From Stictocephala bisonia (taxonomy: Eukaryota; Arthropoda; Insecta; Hemiptera; Membracidae), in the NCBI GenBank assembly GCA_035578905.1, contig JAQJVL010000123.1, forward strand, positions 124,001 through 188,000: a stretch of DNA of 64,000 nt, given 5' to 3'. Position numbers and translations under genes: made by a program. The notes beneath the pieces were generated by a model. The model saw nothing but the letters and a program-made list of their open reading frames with translations, searched no databases and was not told the origin of the DNA. Of this stretch, positions 52,540-64,000 are shown piece by piece. Position 1 is the stretch's first letter. Each line of letters starts with the position of its first letter.

Positions 52540-53129
52540 GATTAGATTAGATTCACCGGGTTGTGGTCCTGTCACCAAGCCCACTGCGCCTAGACTCCAT
52601 GGCCCTTTGCGCCCCAAGCCTGACAACATTGTCACAAGAGACCAGTCCCCCTTATGAAGGACATGATCTCCCAGAGTGTAGCCCTTCTAATATCCTCTGG
52701 TTCCAGAAAAGTGGAACCCAGAGACCTATGCCTAAGAGATGAGAAAGCTCCACAATGACAAAAGATATGTTTGGAGCTCTCCTCATTCTCCTCATAAAGC
52801 CTACATGTGGAGTCTTCTGTTAGGCCTAGGTCTTCCTATGTCTGTGAAGAAGATTATGTCCGGTCAGCATTCCCGTAACCGCCCTCACCTTGGCCCGTTT
52901 ACAGCTCAGCAGATCTCTGCTGTACCTACGATCCGGTCCTTTGATAAGTGCACGAGACTGCCTGAGCCCGGACTTGGTCCTCCATCTGCTATCGTGTTCC
53001 TCAGAGGTCCACCTGTCAATTCTTCTTTTTACCTTTTGAAAAGGAATACTAGAGCCGGCCCCAGCAGAGGGCACTTTGCCCCTCTCCTAGCCAGTGCATC
53101 GGCTCTCTCATTCCCATCAATACCATCTT
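52540..53129 (-). mobile_element. 5'-truncated non-LTR retrotransposon, copy 2
   Basis: 590 bp, same family as 10866-11843. It has a 3' tail of about three TTAGA-type pentamers, then [20 protein letters not shown] on the - strand. It is truncated just after the RNase H end ([16 protein letters not shown]). The target duplication is GCTTCTTA at 52532-52539 and 53130-53137. Frames are broken. Confidence 0.88.
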
Positions 53130-53310
53130 GCTTCTTAAAGAACTGTCTCTTATTGGTCATGTTTGATTCTTTAATTAGTTGACCAATTAGGTTGACAGCA
53201 AACATAGCTGGGAGATCACACACATGACAGTTCAGCTACCAAAATTGTCGTTTGTCTAGCACTACTCAGGGTACTGGTACAGCTTAAGGATTGCTGCGAA
53301 CATCATCTCC

Positions 53311-53440
53311 CTGCTTCTTGGACTGAATGAAGACCAGCTAATCCCCCCTAAAATGAAAGCGATGGGCAACACAGTTAATTGGCCATTACCTTCTTTTCAG
53401 GGGGATTGGCTGGTTTTTATTCAATGGAAGAAGCAAGAGT
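53311..53440. repeat. Hairpin with about 45-bp arms
   Basis: 53311-53353 (contains GACCAGCTAATCCCCCCT) faces 53392-53440 (AGGGGGATTGGCTGGTTTTT). Several mismatches; probably a small foldback or MITE. Confidence 0.65.
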
Positions 53441-53937
53441 AGACCGGTTGTCAAACCTGGACTTAGCTCTTTGATAGGAGTCAATATTTAAACACTAAGA
53501 CATAAGCACTTTGTAAAGTTTATTTTATTTACATTTAAAATGTTCAAGATAATGTTTAATGTTTATTTCCTCCTCCTTTTATTTTGAAAGCCATGCAATA
53601 TTTAGTTCATTAACTAATTAGTGTCTTTTAGTTTTTAAATTTAACCTCTGATACTTTTAATGCTGAAACATAGACATTCATTTTCCAGCAAAGACTAATA
53701 ACTTGCTGCTGAGACCTTCACAGAGCTGGCAGCTACTGCAGTCATGAGCTACAGCAGTAGTGGCAGCACGAGTGCACTGTGATTGATGTATACCTCAAGA
53801 GGGAGAACTGGATAGTTCCAGGAATTACTTGACTAGCAGGTTCTAAAGTTTTGACTGCAAAATACTTCTTACTGTCAGTAACTGATGTAACTGAAAATCT
53901 CAGAGAGGCAATGATATTCTTAGTTCAGCATGTTAGT

Positions 53938-53984
53938 TGATAAGACAAGGTGATGACTAAGCCTCATCTCCTTGTCTTATCAAG
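53938..53984. repeat. Hairpin
   Basis: TTGATAAGACAAGG and CCTTGTCTTATCAA face each other with a short partly paired loop. Confidence 0.85.
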
Positions 53985-56631
53985 GGCAAGTTTGATACTA
54001 AATATTAATTTGTGAATCCAGGATTAATTTTTTTGTTTTACACAATAGCCTATTTTTTACTGAAATTGTTAGATATGTTGAAATTTAGAGATAAAATTGG
54101 AGATGGCTAGTAAACCTTCTTGTAAATTTTAATCAGTTATTCTTTTTGTCGTTTCAGTTATTAGTATTTTATTATTACCTTTTTATTTTTTTAGCTGTAG
54201 CCCTTTTAGTTTTAAAAGACCAACATGGGCTGAAACTTAATTGTACTTGCAATGTGTCACATTAGTTGTAGGACAGTGTTCGTTTCCATTGCATGAGTTT
54301 ATTTCGTGATTTTTTTATTCTGGTAGCCTTCATTGTATCAAATCAAGTCATATTACAGTATATTATTTACAAAAAAAATATATATATATATATACCCCTT
54401 TATTAATTTCCTTTTTGGTGTATATTTTTTATTTGACAAACTTGATATTAACACCTCCAAAAACCAGATAGGCTTTTCCTGGCCTGGTAGTTCCAACAAC
54501 TCCAAAAAGATGAAATCAAAGATTGGCTGAATTCATATGCCTGGCATAGTAGTTTAAATAACTCCAAAAAGACTTTGATAAAAAAACACTGATGGAAAGT
54601 GAAGCATTGCAGATATTGCCGCTCCTACTGAACTTCAACTCGTCAAATCCCAATCTTGCATTTTGTCAAGTAATATAACAAATTGCATTTTTGTTCCTGC
54701 GTTTAAGTTACCAAAATGTGTTTAATTTACCAGGGTAAAGAAATCGCTCTGCCGAAATTATTAAAATTTTTAAAAGCACTTAAAATTAGGCAGTTAGGAG
54801 TCGTTTATTTTGAAGTCGTTCACCCATATATTTCTAGTACGCAGGGCATGTGAACCATTGGCAAGTATTGCATCACAGTGGGCTAGAGGGTTAATTCATT
54901 GTGCTTTTATATCATATGTGAAAAGACAACATATTTTTAAAATAAAACAGATTTCAATCTCATAAGATCATCATCAGTTGTTAAAGTTAAATCAAGGTTA
55001 ATATAAAATATATAAAGCAATCAATGGCTCAAAATATTGAACAATTCAAATCCCTGTTCTTGATAGGTAAAACTAAGAATACAAACTTAAGTGACACAGC
55101 CCATTTCATGTACATATATATAGTCACTTCAAGCAAATGGCAAACTATACCCTAAAACTATAAGTGGTTTGCCAAAGTCCAGTGATATGTGGTAAGGTAA
55201 GTTTAAGCTAGGTTTACCAAGTTTGCTATAGCTATTATTTGCTTATAAAGTGGTGCTTTGTGGATTTCAAAATATGGAGGAAGTTTTGGGGTTATGGAAA
55301 GGGGTTAGATGTGGGGTTTGCCCCCCAAAATTAAAAAAATATATAGTCTGAAAGTATCATTAAGGCTTTCTAAATCACACTTTTTTCTAAATATATTTCA
55401 TTTACAACTGCTCATTTGTTTATTCAGTATAATAACTGCACAATGAGTTTGCTTTAACATCAAAAAGTTACTGTCAGCACATCTATCTGTCTATCTTACT
55501 GCACACTCTCAGGTGCACTTCCTCTTAAGATAATTTTTTTAAAAATATTTTGTTCATAATAAATTCTAATATTTTTATTATAAGGCATTCGCCCTTTCCC
55601 CTTGGAACTGTCTGTTAAAAAATGTTCTCTCAGATCTGATATCTACTACAGTTGGACAACATGTTTCTATGCCAGCTCGGCAGTCGAACTCCTGCTGGTG
55701 ACTCGTAAGGTCGGGTGTCCTCGGCTGCTTTGTTTAAGAGATCGGCAGCCATGTCACGCTCGCGTTCTCACCAGGTCGGAACCCATTTTGTGGTCATTCA
55801 GACTTATTGTGATTGCACCTGGTTTTTAAAGTTTAAATACTACGTATTTAATTTAAATGTTGATCTTAATATTTGTATTAAATATTTAAAATATGGAGCA
55901 TTACGTAATACAGTTTTTCTTATTATACTATTAGTATAATATATTTTAAAATACTATTAAAATACATTGAACATTTTGAGTCATGAAAAATAAATTTGTA
56001 AACAATTTTTCACTATTAATATTTATTTTAAATTACATTTTTCTATTTTTAACCAATAGTTTAAATGTCTAGAATTAAATTATATAAGTAACATATAATT
56101 ATAATCAGTTTATAATATAAAATAATTGTCATATTAGCGGCTTCTCAGCAGGCTGATAATCTCTATATACGAGTATCATGTGTCTTAAAAATATTTATTG
56201 TCTGGTTTTAAATTAAAATAAGCTTGATCGAAATAACAAAGTTTTAATTAATGAAACATACAATTCTGGAATTATAAGTCTTGTAATATTTACTTTGAAA
56301 ATAAATCTTTTGCAGACTTTTAAACATGCTGAAAAAATATGAAAAATAATTTTTTCTTAACTCATCTGTATATTTAATGGGCACAATTTACACAATGTAA
56401 AGCAATTTTCATTTTGAAGTTAAAAATTGATGAAAATTTAAATTGTAATCAAACGTAGACAATATTTGTACAATGGCACTAGGTATCTACGCTACATGCA
56501 GAATGAAACCCTTTGTAAATCTCTACACAACAAGGAAAATTTACTATGCACATGTTCACTCCCACATAAACTTTGCTATCATTTTTAATCGTTTCACTTC
56601 ACTAATGATTTGAGAAAAATCCTTACAAAAT
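53985..56631. other. Intergenic or upstream intron left of the gap
   Basis: AT-rich. It holds a diverged direct repeat near 54478-54575 and a copy of the Penelope-end motif near 54952-54985. A GC-richer patch lies at 55600-55800. The expected channel exons (A N-terminus, B TM2) were not found. Confidence 0.45.
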
Positions 56632-56731
56632 NNNNNNNNNNNNNNNNNNNNNNNNNNNNNNNNNNNNNNNNNNNNNNNNNNNNNNNNNNNNNNNNNNNNN
56701 NNNNNNNNNNNNNNNNNNNNNNNNNNNNNNN
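56632..56731. other. Assembly gap (100 N)
   Basis: Exactly 100 N, the usual placeholder for a gap of unknown size. Confidence 1.
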
Positions 56732-57004
56732 TACAAGTATTATCAAACTAGGAGTGCGGCTGAACTAATAATAGCTAAATGGTGATTAGGCACACTCCCA
56801 GTTGATAATACAAATACTATAGTATGGTTGATATACCACACGCCGACACTGCATTAGGTTTAATAAATGAAATATATATTTATGATAACCCCAGTAGCAA
56901 GTGATTGCTATGGTGTTTTGCAGCTTATCATAGTACTGTATTGATGTTTATATTTTCGGGGTTTTCTATTCACATTTTACATTTATAAATATATTGTTAT
57001 ATCA

Positions 57005-57086
57005 ATGTTACATGGAAATTTGCCGCCCCTGGATATTTGCCGCCCTAGGCCACGGCCTACTCGGCCTTATTGGAAATACGGCCCTG
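57005..57086. mobile_element. One terminus of a hAT-like element
   Basis: On the - strand the end reads CAGGGCCGTATTTCCAATAA, with GGCCGAGTAGGCC and two GGCGGCAAAT repeats inside. CAGGGCC starts are common in hAT ends. The other end is not seen and may be across the gap. Confidence 0.45.
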
Positions 57087-57390
57087 GAAACAATAAACTA
57101 AACTTCATCATTTAGACACTTTTTTAGTCATGACTGAGAGTAACAAAACTGTCATGTGCATTCATGGCAAAACAATGAAGCAGTGTTAGTGCTTCTTTGT
57201 ACAAATAAAGTTAACTGTCTTGGCCTCACCACAGTGGTCAACTCTGAGCATCAGCTTCACTTTGGCTCTTTTTTTTTTTTTTAAAAAAGGATTGCATCTG
57301 CACCCTAAAAGTGATTAGTAACTCTAAACAATTAATAGCAAAATGTTATAACCTCATGTGCCTTTAAAAAATAATGGTAAAAGTAGGTAC

Positions 57391-57482
57391 CTAATAGATC
57401 TGTGATACCAAACAAAACATCTCTTTTGAAACGAATCCGAGGATATTTAACAATTCCCCACTTGAATTGTGTCCCCATCAAC
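57391..57482 (-). CDS. Channel B exon: pre-TM2 segment
   Basis: 92 bp, phase 2 in and phase 1 out. It encodes WGIVKYPRIRFKRDVLFGIT then DLL. It should be followed by a GG..G.FLG exon that is not visible. Confidence 0.8.
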
Positions 57483-60400
57483 CTAAAACATAAAATAGTG
57501 CTATTTTTAAATCAAAAGTATCTTTTGACAGTCACTAACTCATACATTTTCAATGAAACATTAATATTAGCAGTAAACTGAATATATTTTACTAAACTAT
57601 AATTTGTTTGGATGATATTCTAGGAGTTAGTTTATAAAAACTTAATGAACGTAATTTCCTTGAATAAAATATTCATACATTAAAGTAAATACCAGACAGA
57701 AATGTCCAATTTTTGCATATTAATATAAATCCCTTAGCAATAGGAACCAGCCCACCCGTCCTTCCATACACATAGAGTACTATTGACCCAAATTTCCTAT
57801 ACAAGAGGTTGTTTCATACAAGTACGCATCCATATCACGCAGGAAGCAATTATGTCATAGGTAGGCCTCAGCTGTATTTTTTTTACCTTCGATGCTGTAA
57901 ACAAAACAAAATGCAACAATGTAAAACATCTGATATTCATACTCGATGACAGTACAGTCTGCGTTGTTTATTTATTTGACGTAAGTGACTGAATTTAATA
58001 TTGATATAATTTAGTATTTACTAAATAAGTGTAACTCAGCACCACATGAAAAAAGATAATTTTCTGCTTTAAATTAATATTAAAATACCGTAAATTTAAA
58101 TAATTCTAAAATAATCTTAGTCAAATAATTCTTTATTTCAATTGACAGTATATACAAAACTGCATGAAATGGGTCATAACTATGTACAATTTATAATGCT
58201 AAATAAAATCTTATATGTCTAGATAATAAAATAACAAATATCTACTTTGCAAGAAATTCCTCCACGCTATAAAAACATTTCCCTAGGAGGAGCAGCTTTA
58301 CTTTTCTCAAGAATAAAGAAACACTTGTTAAATCTGAAATAGAGTTGGGAAGAGCATTACACATTTTTATTGCTGTGTATTTTAAATGATTTTCAAAAAA
58401 AGATGTCCTGTGCTTGGGGATAGAAAAATTGTTTTTATTCCTAATGTTGTAGTCATGGTTTGTACTATTGTCCAAAAGATGTCTATTTTTAAATGCAAAA
58501 GTTAAACAGTTCAAAATGTATAGTGATGGAAAAGTAAGAACAATACGGTAATGGTTTTTAGTGTGCAGTTTTAATTGTAATACACTTACTCTGTGGTTGG
58601 AGGTCTCCCTTTGACGTCACCACTTGGCTTATATAGACCATATTAGAATGAGACAACCTGTTGTATAGGAGCCTTAGTACTGACCCACCCATCCACATAG
58701 ACACATACGGTGGTACTGACTCACTCGCCCTTCCTTAAATGTACAGTCGTATTTGTACTACTTTCTATATATACCACTTTTCTATACATACCAATGTATG
58801 GGAGGGTGGTTGGGCTAATAACGACTTATGTGTATTTGTGGGGGGTGGATCAATATCATTGATGTGGGGGTGTATGGGTGGGTCTTTGTGAATTGAACAT
58901 AATTATTTCTGAAATAGAATAATAATATGTGTTAAAAATCAATGTCAATCCATATGTGTTCAACACTTATTGACAGAATGTGAGTTTCAGTAGGATAAAT
59001 AATACGATACAAAATTAACTAAAAGGGAGATAACTCAAGATTATCATCTCATGATCAACGTAAAATACAATTTGTCACAGTGAAAACCTTTATTACTTCA
59101 GTGTTAACTGTATATGTGGTCAGGTTTATTTTTCCATCAATATTGTCTGATAACTTGCTAAACATAATTATTGTGTCTAGTAACAATCATATAAAAAGGA
59201 CTAAATGAAATCTATTCACGGTTTTCCTAGTTTTGCTGGTTTAAATATGTTTCATCTTTCTTTTTTTTTCCTTGTTCAAATTTACTCATTAACACCATTT
59301 GGCTTTTATTTGAAGCCTAGTACAGAGGCACTATTTTTACTGTACCTATCTAAAGCATTGTTTATCTCTTTTTAACTGTTTATTGATAAATGTATTTTAT
59401 TTAACATCTGTATATTAATTTTTATATACAGTACCTATTGTTATTTTAAAATTCTGATAAAAAACAAATTTGTCAAATATTTTGAGTAGAAAGTTAATTT
59501 CTCTTTTCCATCCCACTTTGCAAAATTTAGATTTTTGCTTGGAAAAATTACTAATCCATTTATTGAACTGCCGGTATTTGAAATATAAATTCATAAATTG
59601 AATGATAGTTTTTTTAATTAAAATTTTATCATCTTCATTTATTTAAGCTAACTTCTATTGAAGAATTATTTGCAAATAAAATTAGTGGGAGTTTAGATGT
59701 CTTAAAATAAAATTCTGTTAGTACACAAAATACACCAAATACACAAAATATTGAGCTGATATATTTTTCTATAAATGGAGTTTTGATTTTTAATTTAGCC
59801 AATAAAATTGTAACTCAAGTTAGTATTGTAGTATAAAAATAATGCAAGTATGTTCTACTTAATTCTTAGGATTCAATGACATGTACCATACTTGCATGTT
59901 TAAACATGCATTTTAAGGAAGTTTTTATACAATTAAAATCCAAATGTGCAAATCAGTTGCATGCCTTGAACCCATGGATCTAGTTTGTAGAGAAATTTTG
60001 CTTAAAAGTGTCTTATGGTGTTACTTGGCCACTTGTCTACATAAAGGTTATTTGACCATCTCTTGTTATTAGAGTGCCAATCCTATCACATTCTCTGTAG
60101 AAAAAAGGGAGGGGAGGAATGTGTCCTACAAGATATTCAATGTTCTCCAATCTATTGCCTCTAGAGAAAAACAATGCAATGTTTTGCTCTTGGCTTCATG
60201 AAACAGGCTCCTTTTTGTCAGTTGGGTCCATCTATGTTCAATGTAGTGCATTTGGAGTTTACTGATAAATAAATCTATGTAATTTCCTTGGCTATAGAAA
60301 CAAGAAGACTCAAAAAGTCGCTCATATGGGACCTATGAAGCCGGTTTTCCTGTTCAGTAAAAAATATTAGCTTAGGTTCGGTTTTTACAGGTAGCACCAG

Positions 60401-63400
60401 CGGTCTCCCTCTCTTCTCTTACCAGCACACGCTGAACTGACTAATAATTTGAAATAATAAATTTGAAACAAATGCCTATTAGATAGCAGCACAAACAAGT
60501 GGTAACAGCAAATGCATTGCCTTGGACAGACTTTTCATTCTATAGTCAGTGGTAATATTAAGGTATAGCGTTTTTACTGATAAGTGGTGTTGTTATTATA
60601 TTGAGTATAAACACTATTATTTTCATTGATCTAAAGTTAAGAATGATGCTAAGAGTAGTCTAATATATGACATACAAAGGAAGGGAAACAATCCTCTTCA
60701 ATTTTGTCAACCTCTCTGAACTATCTGTCAATTCCGAATGTATAAATTTAAAATATATTAAATAATCTTTTATTACCTACTGTCAGGACAGAAATTATAT
60801 AAACCCAAGGTTGTTTTCTAAGGAACTAAGAGGTCTACAACAAATCTAATCACACCATTATTTCCCCGTTTAATTGTACGTTATGACATATGCATTTTTA
60901 TACTATGTTACAAGTTTAAATAATTTTTACCCTAGTTGGAACAAAACAATTATAGGAATTTCAACTAGTTTTCACTGTACATCAAATTTACATTATTATT
61001 ATGCAAAAACCTGTTCATGTATCGCATTTATATTTTAATAAAAGGTTGATAGGATTGTTTTCTATAAGTTTTGTGAATTTTATTATTCTAACTAATCGAG
61101 AAAAAAATGTCCTATCGATTCCCTGAAACATTGTTTTCTTGGCTTCTGGAGGTTGTAAAATTAATGTCTTGTTGTAATCATTATGACATAAATAGTTGCA
61201 ATATATCAGTTTCATATGTGTAATTATATTTAGTTATTTTATATTGATTTAAATAAATTTAAATTTATCAATTTAAAGTTATTTTTAATTCATTTAAATT
61301 GATATAAATTCACTAAATTTATTTACAGATATGAAATTTATGTATCGTAACTATACATTTCATAAGGATTACTACAAGACCAAGTAATCAAGTTTACCTC
61401 CAGAAGCTAAGGAAACAATGTTTCAGGGAATTGATAAGAACTTTTTTCCCCTATTAGCTAGAACCCTAAAATTTATCAAACTTACAAAAAATATTCCTGT
61501 TAGCCTTGTATCAAAATAAAAATGTGATACATTAACAGATTTTTGTGTAATAACGATATAAATTTGATGTACAGTGAAAACCAATTTAAATTCCAGTACG
61601 TTTTTTATTCCAACTAAGATAAATATTAATTAAACTTGCAACAAAATTTTAAAATACATATGTCATAATGTACAATGAAAGGAATTGATAAGATTGATAA
61701 TTCAGGGAATTGATAAGAACTTTTTTCCCCTATTAGCTAGAACCCTAAAATTTATCAAACTTACAAAAAATATTCCTGTTAGCCTTGTATCAAAATAAAA
61801 ATGTGATACATTAACAGATTTTTGTGTAATAACGATATAAATTTGATGTACAGTGAAAACCAATTTAAATTCCAGTACGTTTTTTATTCCAACTAAGATA
61901 AATATTAATTAAACTTGCAACAAAATTTTAAAATACATATGTCATAATGTACAATGAAACGAGGAAACAGTGGTGTAATTAGATTTGTTGTAGAGCTCTT
62001 AGTTTCTTAGAAAACAACCTTCAACCTCAGGAGCACATAATTTCTGCGCCGACTTTCTTTATGACTTACCACTTCCTATTCTCATCTGACTCAATAAAGT
62101 AGTTTGTGTCCTCACATGGTGGCAAGCAATAGCATCCGTTGTCTTTCCCTGACATAGTTGTATGAGTATGTAGTAGTTCCCCTAAAACATCAAACAAATT
62201 ACGCACTAACTTACAATTTTTAGTGAGAAACATAAACAGTTTGTTAAAACTAAAAATTGTTTGAGGGCATATTTAGTAAACAGGTTAACAAATACCATAC
62301 GGTCTGAAATTTAATTTATCAAAAATATCTATCTGATTAAACAATAATACTTATTGATATTTTGAAATAAAGGTGATTTAATTATGAATTACGGTCAATT
62401 AAATTCAAAGTTTGAGTTTAAGTTCATAACCTAGTAATTTTTAACTTCAAGTGATGTAAATTTATATAAAAAAGAAAACTATTTAAGATAGATACTTGAA
62501 ATAATGAGTTTTCCCCGAAGGGACATATAAAAAAGGTTCTTCCAATTTTGTATGGGAGGAAGGTAAAAGAAAAAATGACTTAGTTTTGGGTCTATCCAAA
62601 ACAATCTTATTGAATGGTGCTTTTATATTTGTTTTAGTTTTAGTAACGACAATTTTTTATAGAAATAAGAACAGCTACTCATTTTCATGGTTTTACCATC
62701 TTTAATAAAACATGTTTATGATCAAGTTCCTGCGTCGGGCTGTTATTGATGATATATATATCACAAGACCAAACAGCAGAGTTAACAACTGGGCAAAGAA
62801 AAAAATTATTGAAAAATAAAAAGTACACTTGTAAACTCATTCTATAGTTGAAGTACTTGGTGTAAATTTGTATTCAATTAGATCCTGCTTTTTGATTTGA
62901 GTACTTTTTGTTGTGGGCATTAAGTTTGTTGAGCAGACCCCTCACAGCAGGGGGGGGGACCTATCCCACCCTGCAAATTCTAAGGAAGAACTTCTTCATT
63001 TATACTGAATTCTAGCAATAAAGTTCTTATAAATTATTAATCTACTCTTTCAGCCAAAGATAATTGTACAAATTTGAACTAAAAATTTGAATAAATCTTA
63101 TATGTAGGAAAATAATTAATAGCACTTTAAAAACAATGTTATTTTTTTTAGATTTATGCTGTACTAGGTTGGTTAGTACCATTAGTCCACTATATTCTCA
63201 AAATTTTAATAAAATATTTCACTCGGTTTGTTAATTAATTATATACCAAAAAGGACAAATCAGTCACAGTAGGTAGGCATGTCTCCATTAAGACATTTTT
63301 TTAATTTTTTTCTGCAGGACATTTATTACTTACAAAGACAAATTATTAGTTAGTTATTTATTCAAATAGACAAATAGGTGAAGTCAATTTAACTATTCTA

Positions 63401-63542
63401 TAGATAGGGGAAATAATGTCAAGGTGATAGATCTAAATACACAACAATTTATAATTAATAAATTGTGTAGACATTACTTTACCTTTGTGCTTTGCCAGGC
63501 ATTGCATTCCCTTTACATCACATATTTTAAATTTCTTATGAT
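57391..63542 (-). CDS. Pickpocket/DEG-ENaC channel subunit B (3 exons, both ends missing)
   Basis: Exons 63542-63483, 62181-62070 and 57482-57391 join in frame (phases 1-1, 1-2, 2-1) to give about 88 residues. The parts read ICDVKGMQCLAKHK, then NGCYCLPPCEDTNYFIE, then GIVKYPRIRFKRD ending FGITDLL. They correspond to the microexon, CLPxC exon and pre-TM2 exon of channel A, so this is a tandem paralogue on the same strand. Upstream exons lie beyond the right edge. The TM2 exon should lie below 57391, and I found none in 51118-57390; the gap at 56632-56731 may hold it. A degenerate copy that has lost TM2 is the alternative. Confidence 0.8.
57483..58129. other. Intron of channel B
   Basis: AT-rich, with a CCCACCCGTCCTTCCATACA block near 57750 that resembles the units at 58670-58740. 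Confidence 0.45.
58130..58620 (-). mobile_element. LINE 3' end (5'-truncated)
   Basis: The - strand frame 58514-58242 encodes DYNIRNKNNFSIPKHRTSFF, YTAIKMCNALP and KCFYSVEEFLAK before a stop. This is the characteristic C-terminus of several insect Jockey/CR1-like reverse transcriptase proteins ('tRn...lP.hr......s....k.yN.LP......f......L....fYs..Ef'). The polymerase itself is missing. Confidence 0.7.
58242..58514 (-). pseudogene. LINE ORF2 C-terminal fragment
   Basis: 90 codons, open, with the post-RT tail described for the enclosing element. The first Met is not a true start. Confidence 0.7.
58660..58890. repeat. Degenerate repeat that flips orientation
   Basis: C-rich blocks (TACTGACCCACCCATCCACA, ACTCGCCCTTCC) to about 58740, then G-rich complement-like blocks (AATGTATGGGAGGGTGGTTG, TGTATGGGTGGGTC) from 58795. 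Confidence 0.5.
58891..60783. other. Intron of channel B
   Basis: AT-rich, nothing recognised. Confidence 0.5.
60784..62045. repeat. Large imperfect palindrome with one arm partly duplicated
   Basis: The left arm 60784 to about 61240 faces the right arm from about 61285 to 62045. Matching strings include CAGGAC..AAATTAT, ACAACAAATCTAAT, TTCACTGTACATCAAATTTA and CCTGAAACATTGTTT with their complements. The right arm is longer because 61422-61680 is repeated at 61701-61959. The right edge is about 25 bp from the channel B CLPxC exon. Confidence 0.85.
61422..61959. repeat. 279-bp-period tandem duplication
   Basis: 61422-61680 and 61701-61959 look identical over about 259 bp, separated by 20 bp made of GGAATTGATAAGATTGATAA. 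Both begin TTCAGGGAATTGATAAGAAC. Confidence 0.95.
62070..62181 (-). CDS. Channel B exon: CxCLPxC motif
   Basis: 112 bp, phase 1 in and phase 2 out, donor GTAAGT. It encodes NGCYCLPPCEDTNYFIESDE. It lies only about 25 bp beyond the outer arm of a large palindrome. Confidence 0.88.
62182..63482. other. Intron of channel B
   Basis: AT-rich with a G9 run near 62950. Nothing else recognised. Confidence 0.5.
63483..63542 (-). CDS. Channel B microexon
   Basis: 60 bp, phase 1-1. It encodes HKKFKICDVKGMQCLAKHK with the C......CL pair. The homologous channel A exon is 44123-44176. Confidence 0.7.
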
Positions 63543-64000
63543 CTGAAAATTATCAAATATTATTACTACAACCACATTAACTTAGTGCTTAGTTTAATTA
63601 GTAATTAATTTAGTTTAGCAAATAGCCAATGAGAGCCAAGTTACGCTCTGAGGGAACATTTCCTTCTGGGATTGTGGAATTCGCTCCCACTCCCCTCATA
63701 TCATAAAAGATGTACAGAATTCATATAAACAGGAGTTTTGAACTGCAGTAAGTTATTTCACTTATTTATCTCTAACTTTTTATTTAATAAGTCACTGTAT
63801 TTTCTTATTTTAAATTATATAAAATGAATTGCTTCTGACTAGTATCCCAAATTGTGTTTAATGTGGGGATCCCCTCCCTTGCCCTGCTGTCTAGGTTTAC
63901 ATAAGCTATTGTATAATTCAGTTCAAAAGAACATTGATGTATTTTGTCATGTTAAGGGATAACCTTATAAATAATTGACAGGTTGAGTCCTATGTGCATC
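63543..64000. other. Intron of channel B continuing past the edge
   Basis: No further exon recognised before the window ends. Confidence 0.5.

Noticed and set aside
61015..61215. 66-codon - strand frame in the left palindrome arm
   Set aside because: The facing arm has an in-frame stop and many replacement differences, so it is not under coding constraint.

Overview
The window is AT-rich DNA from an animal genome with short exons, long introns and very dense transposable elements. The gene families (pickpocket-type DEG/ENaC channels, phase-1 sushi/MAM exons) and the elements (mariner, DUF4817-type Tc1/mariner, piggyBac, PIF/Harbinger, hAT, Penelope-like, tRNA-derived SINEs) point to an insect. 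A hemipteran is my guess, not something the sequence proves. There are no bacterial-style operons and no CRISPR. One assembly gap of exactly 100 N lies at 56632-56731.

Three host genes can be reconstructed by joining exons with consistent splice phases. (1) On the + strand, 6498-36491 holds nine exons of a type I membrane protein. It has two sushi/CCP domains, one MAM domain split over four exons, a somatomedin-B knot, a 426-codon Ser/Thr-rich mucin-like stalk in a single exon, one transmembrane helix and a basic-then-acidic tail. The signal-peptide exon was not found. (2) On the - strand, 51117-37981 holds ten exons of a pickpocket/DEG-ENaC sodium channel from TM1 to the stop codon. Its N-terminal exon is missing. 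(3) On the - strand, 63542-57391 holds three exons of a second, tandem pickpocket gene. It continues beyond the right edge and lacks its TM2 exon. The missing N-terminus of one channel gene and the missing C-terminus of the other both fall in the interval that contains the gap. Genes 1 and 2 converge, with stop codons 1.5 kb apart.

Layout: 41-5151 is a 5.1-kb TTAA-flanked element without transposase, containing a minisatellite that flips orientation. 6.5-36.5 kb is the receptor gene; its introns carry two mariners, a DUF4817-type element, a non-LTR retrotransposon stub whose target duplication copies a splice donor, a piggyBac with palindromic subterminal motifs, Penelope-like pieces, foldback repeats, and a second piggyBac that was itself invaded by a near-intact KIAA1586-like hAT. 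38-51 kb is channel gene A, with a PIF/Harbinger element, SINEs, three minisatellites and foldback elements in its introns. 51-57 kb is intergenic with a second retrotransposon stub and the gap. 57-64 kb is the 3' half of channel gene B, with a LINE 3' end and a 1.25-kb palindrome ending beside an exon.

The host genes encode cell-surface proteins: a probable adhesion or receptor protein and two cation-channel subunits. Nothing in the sequence shows that they act in one pathway. The most notable structures are the perfect 96-bp palindrome inside a transposase reading frame, the four 16-bp palindromes at the piggyBac ends, the foldback family with three copies, and the large palindrome with a tandem duplication in one arm.
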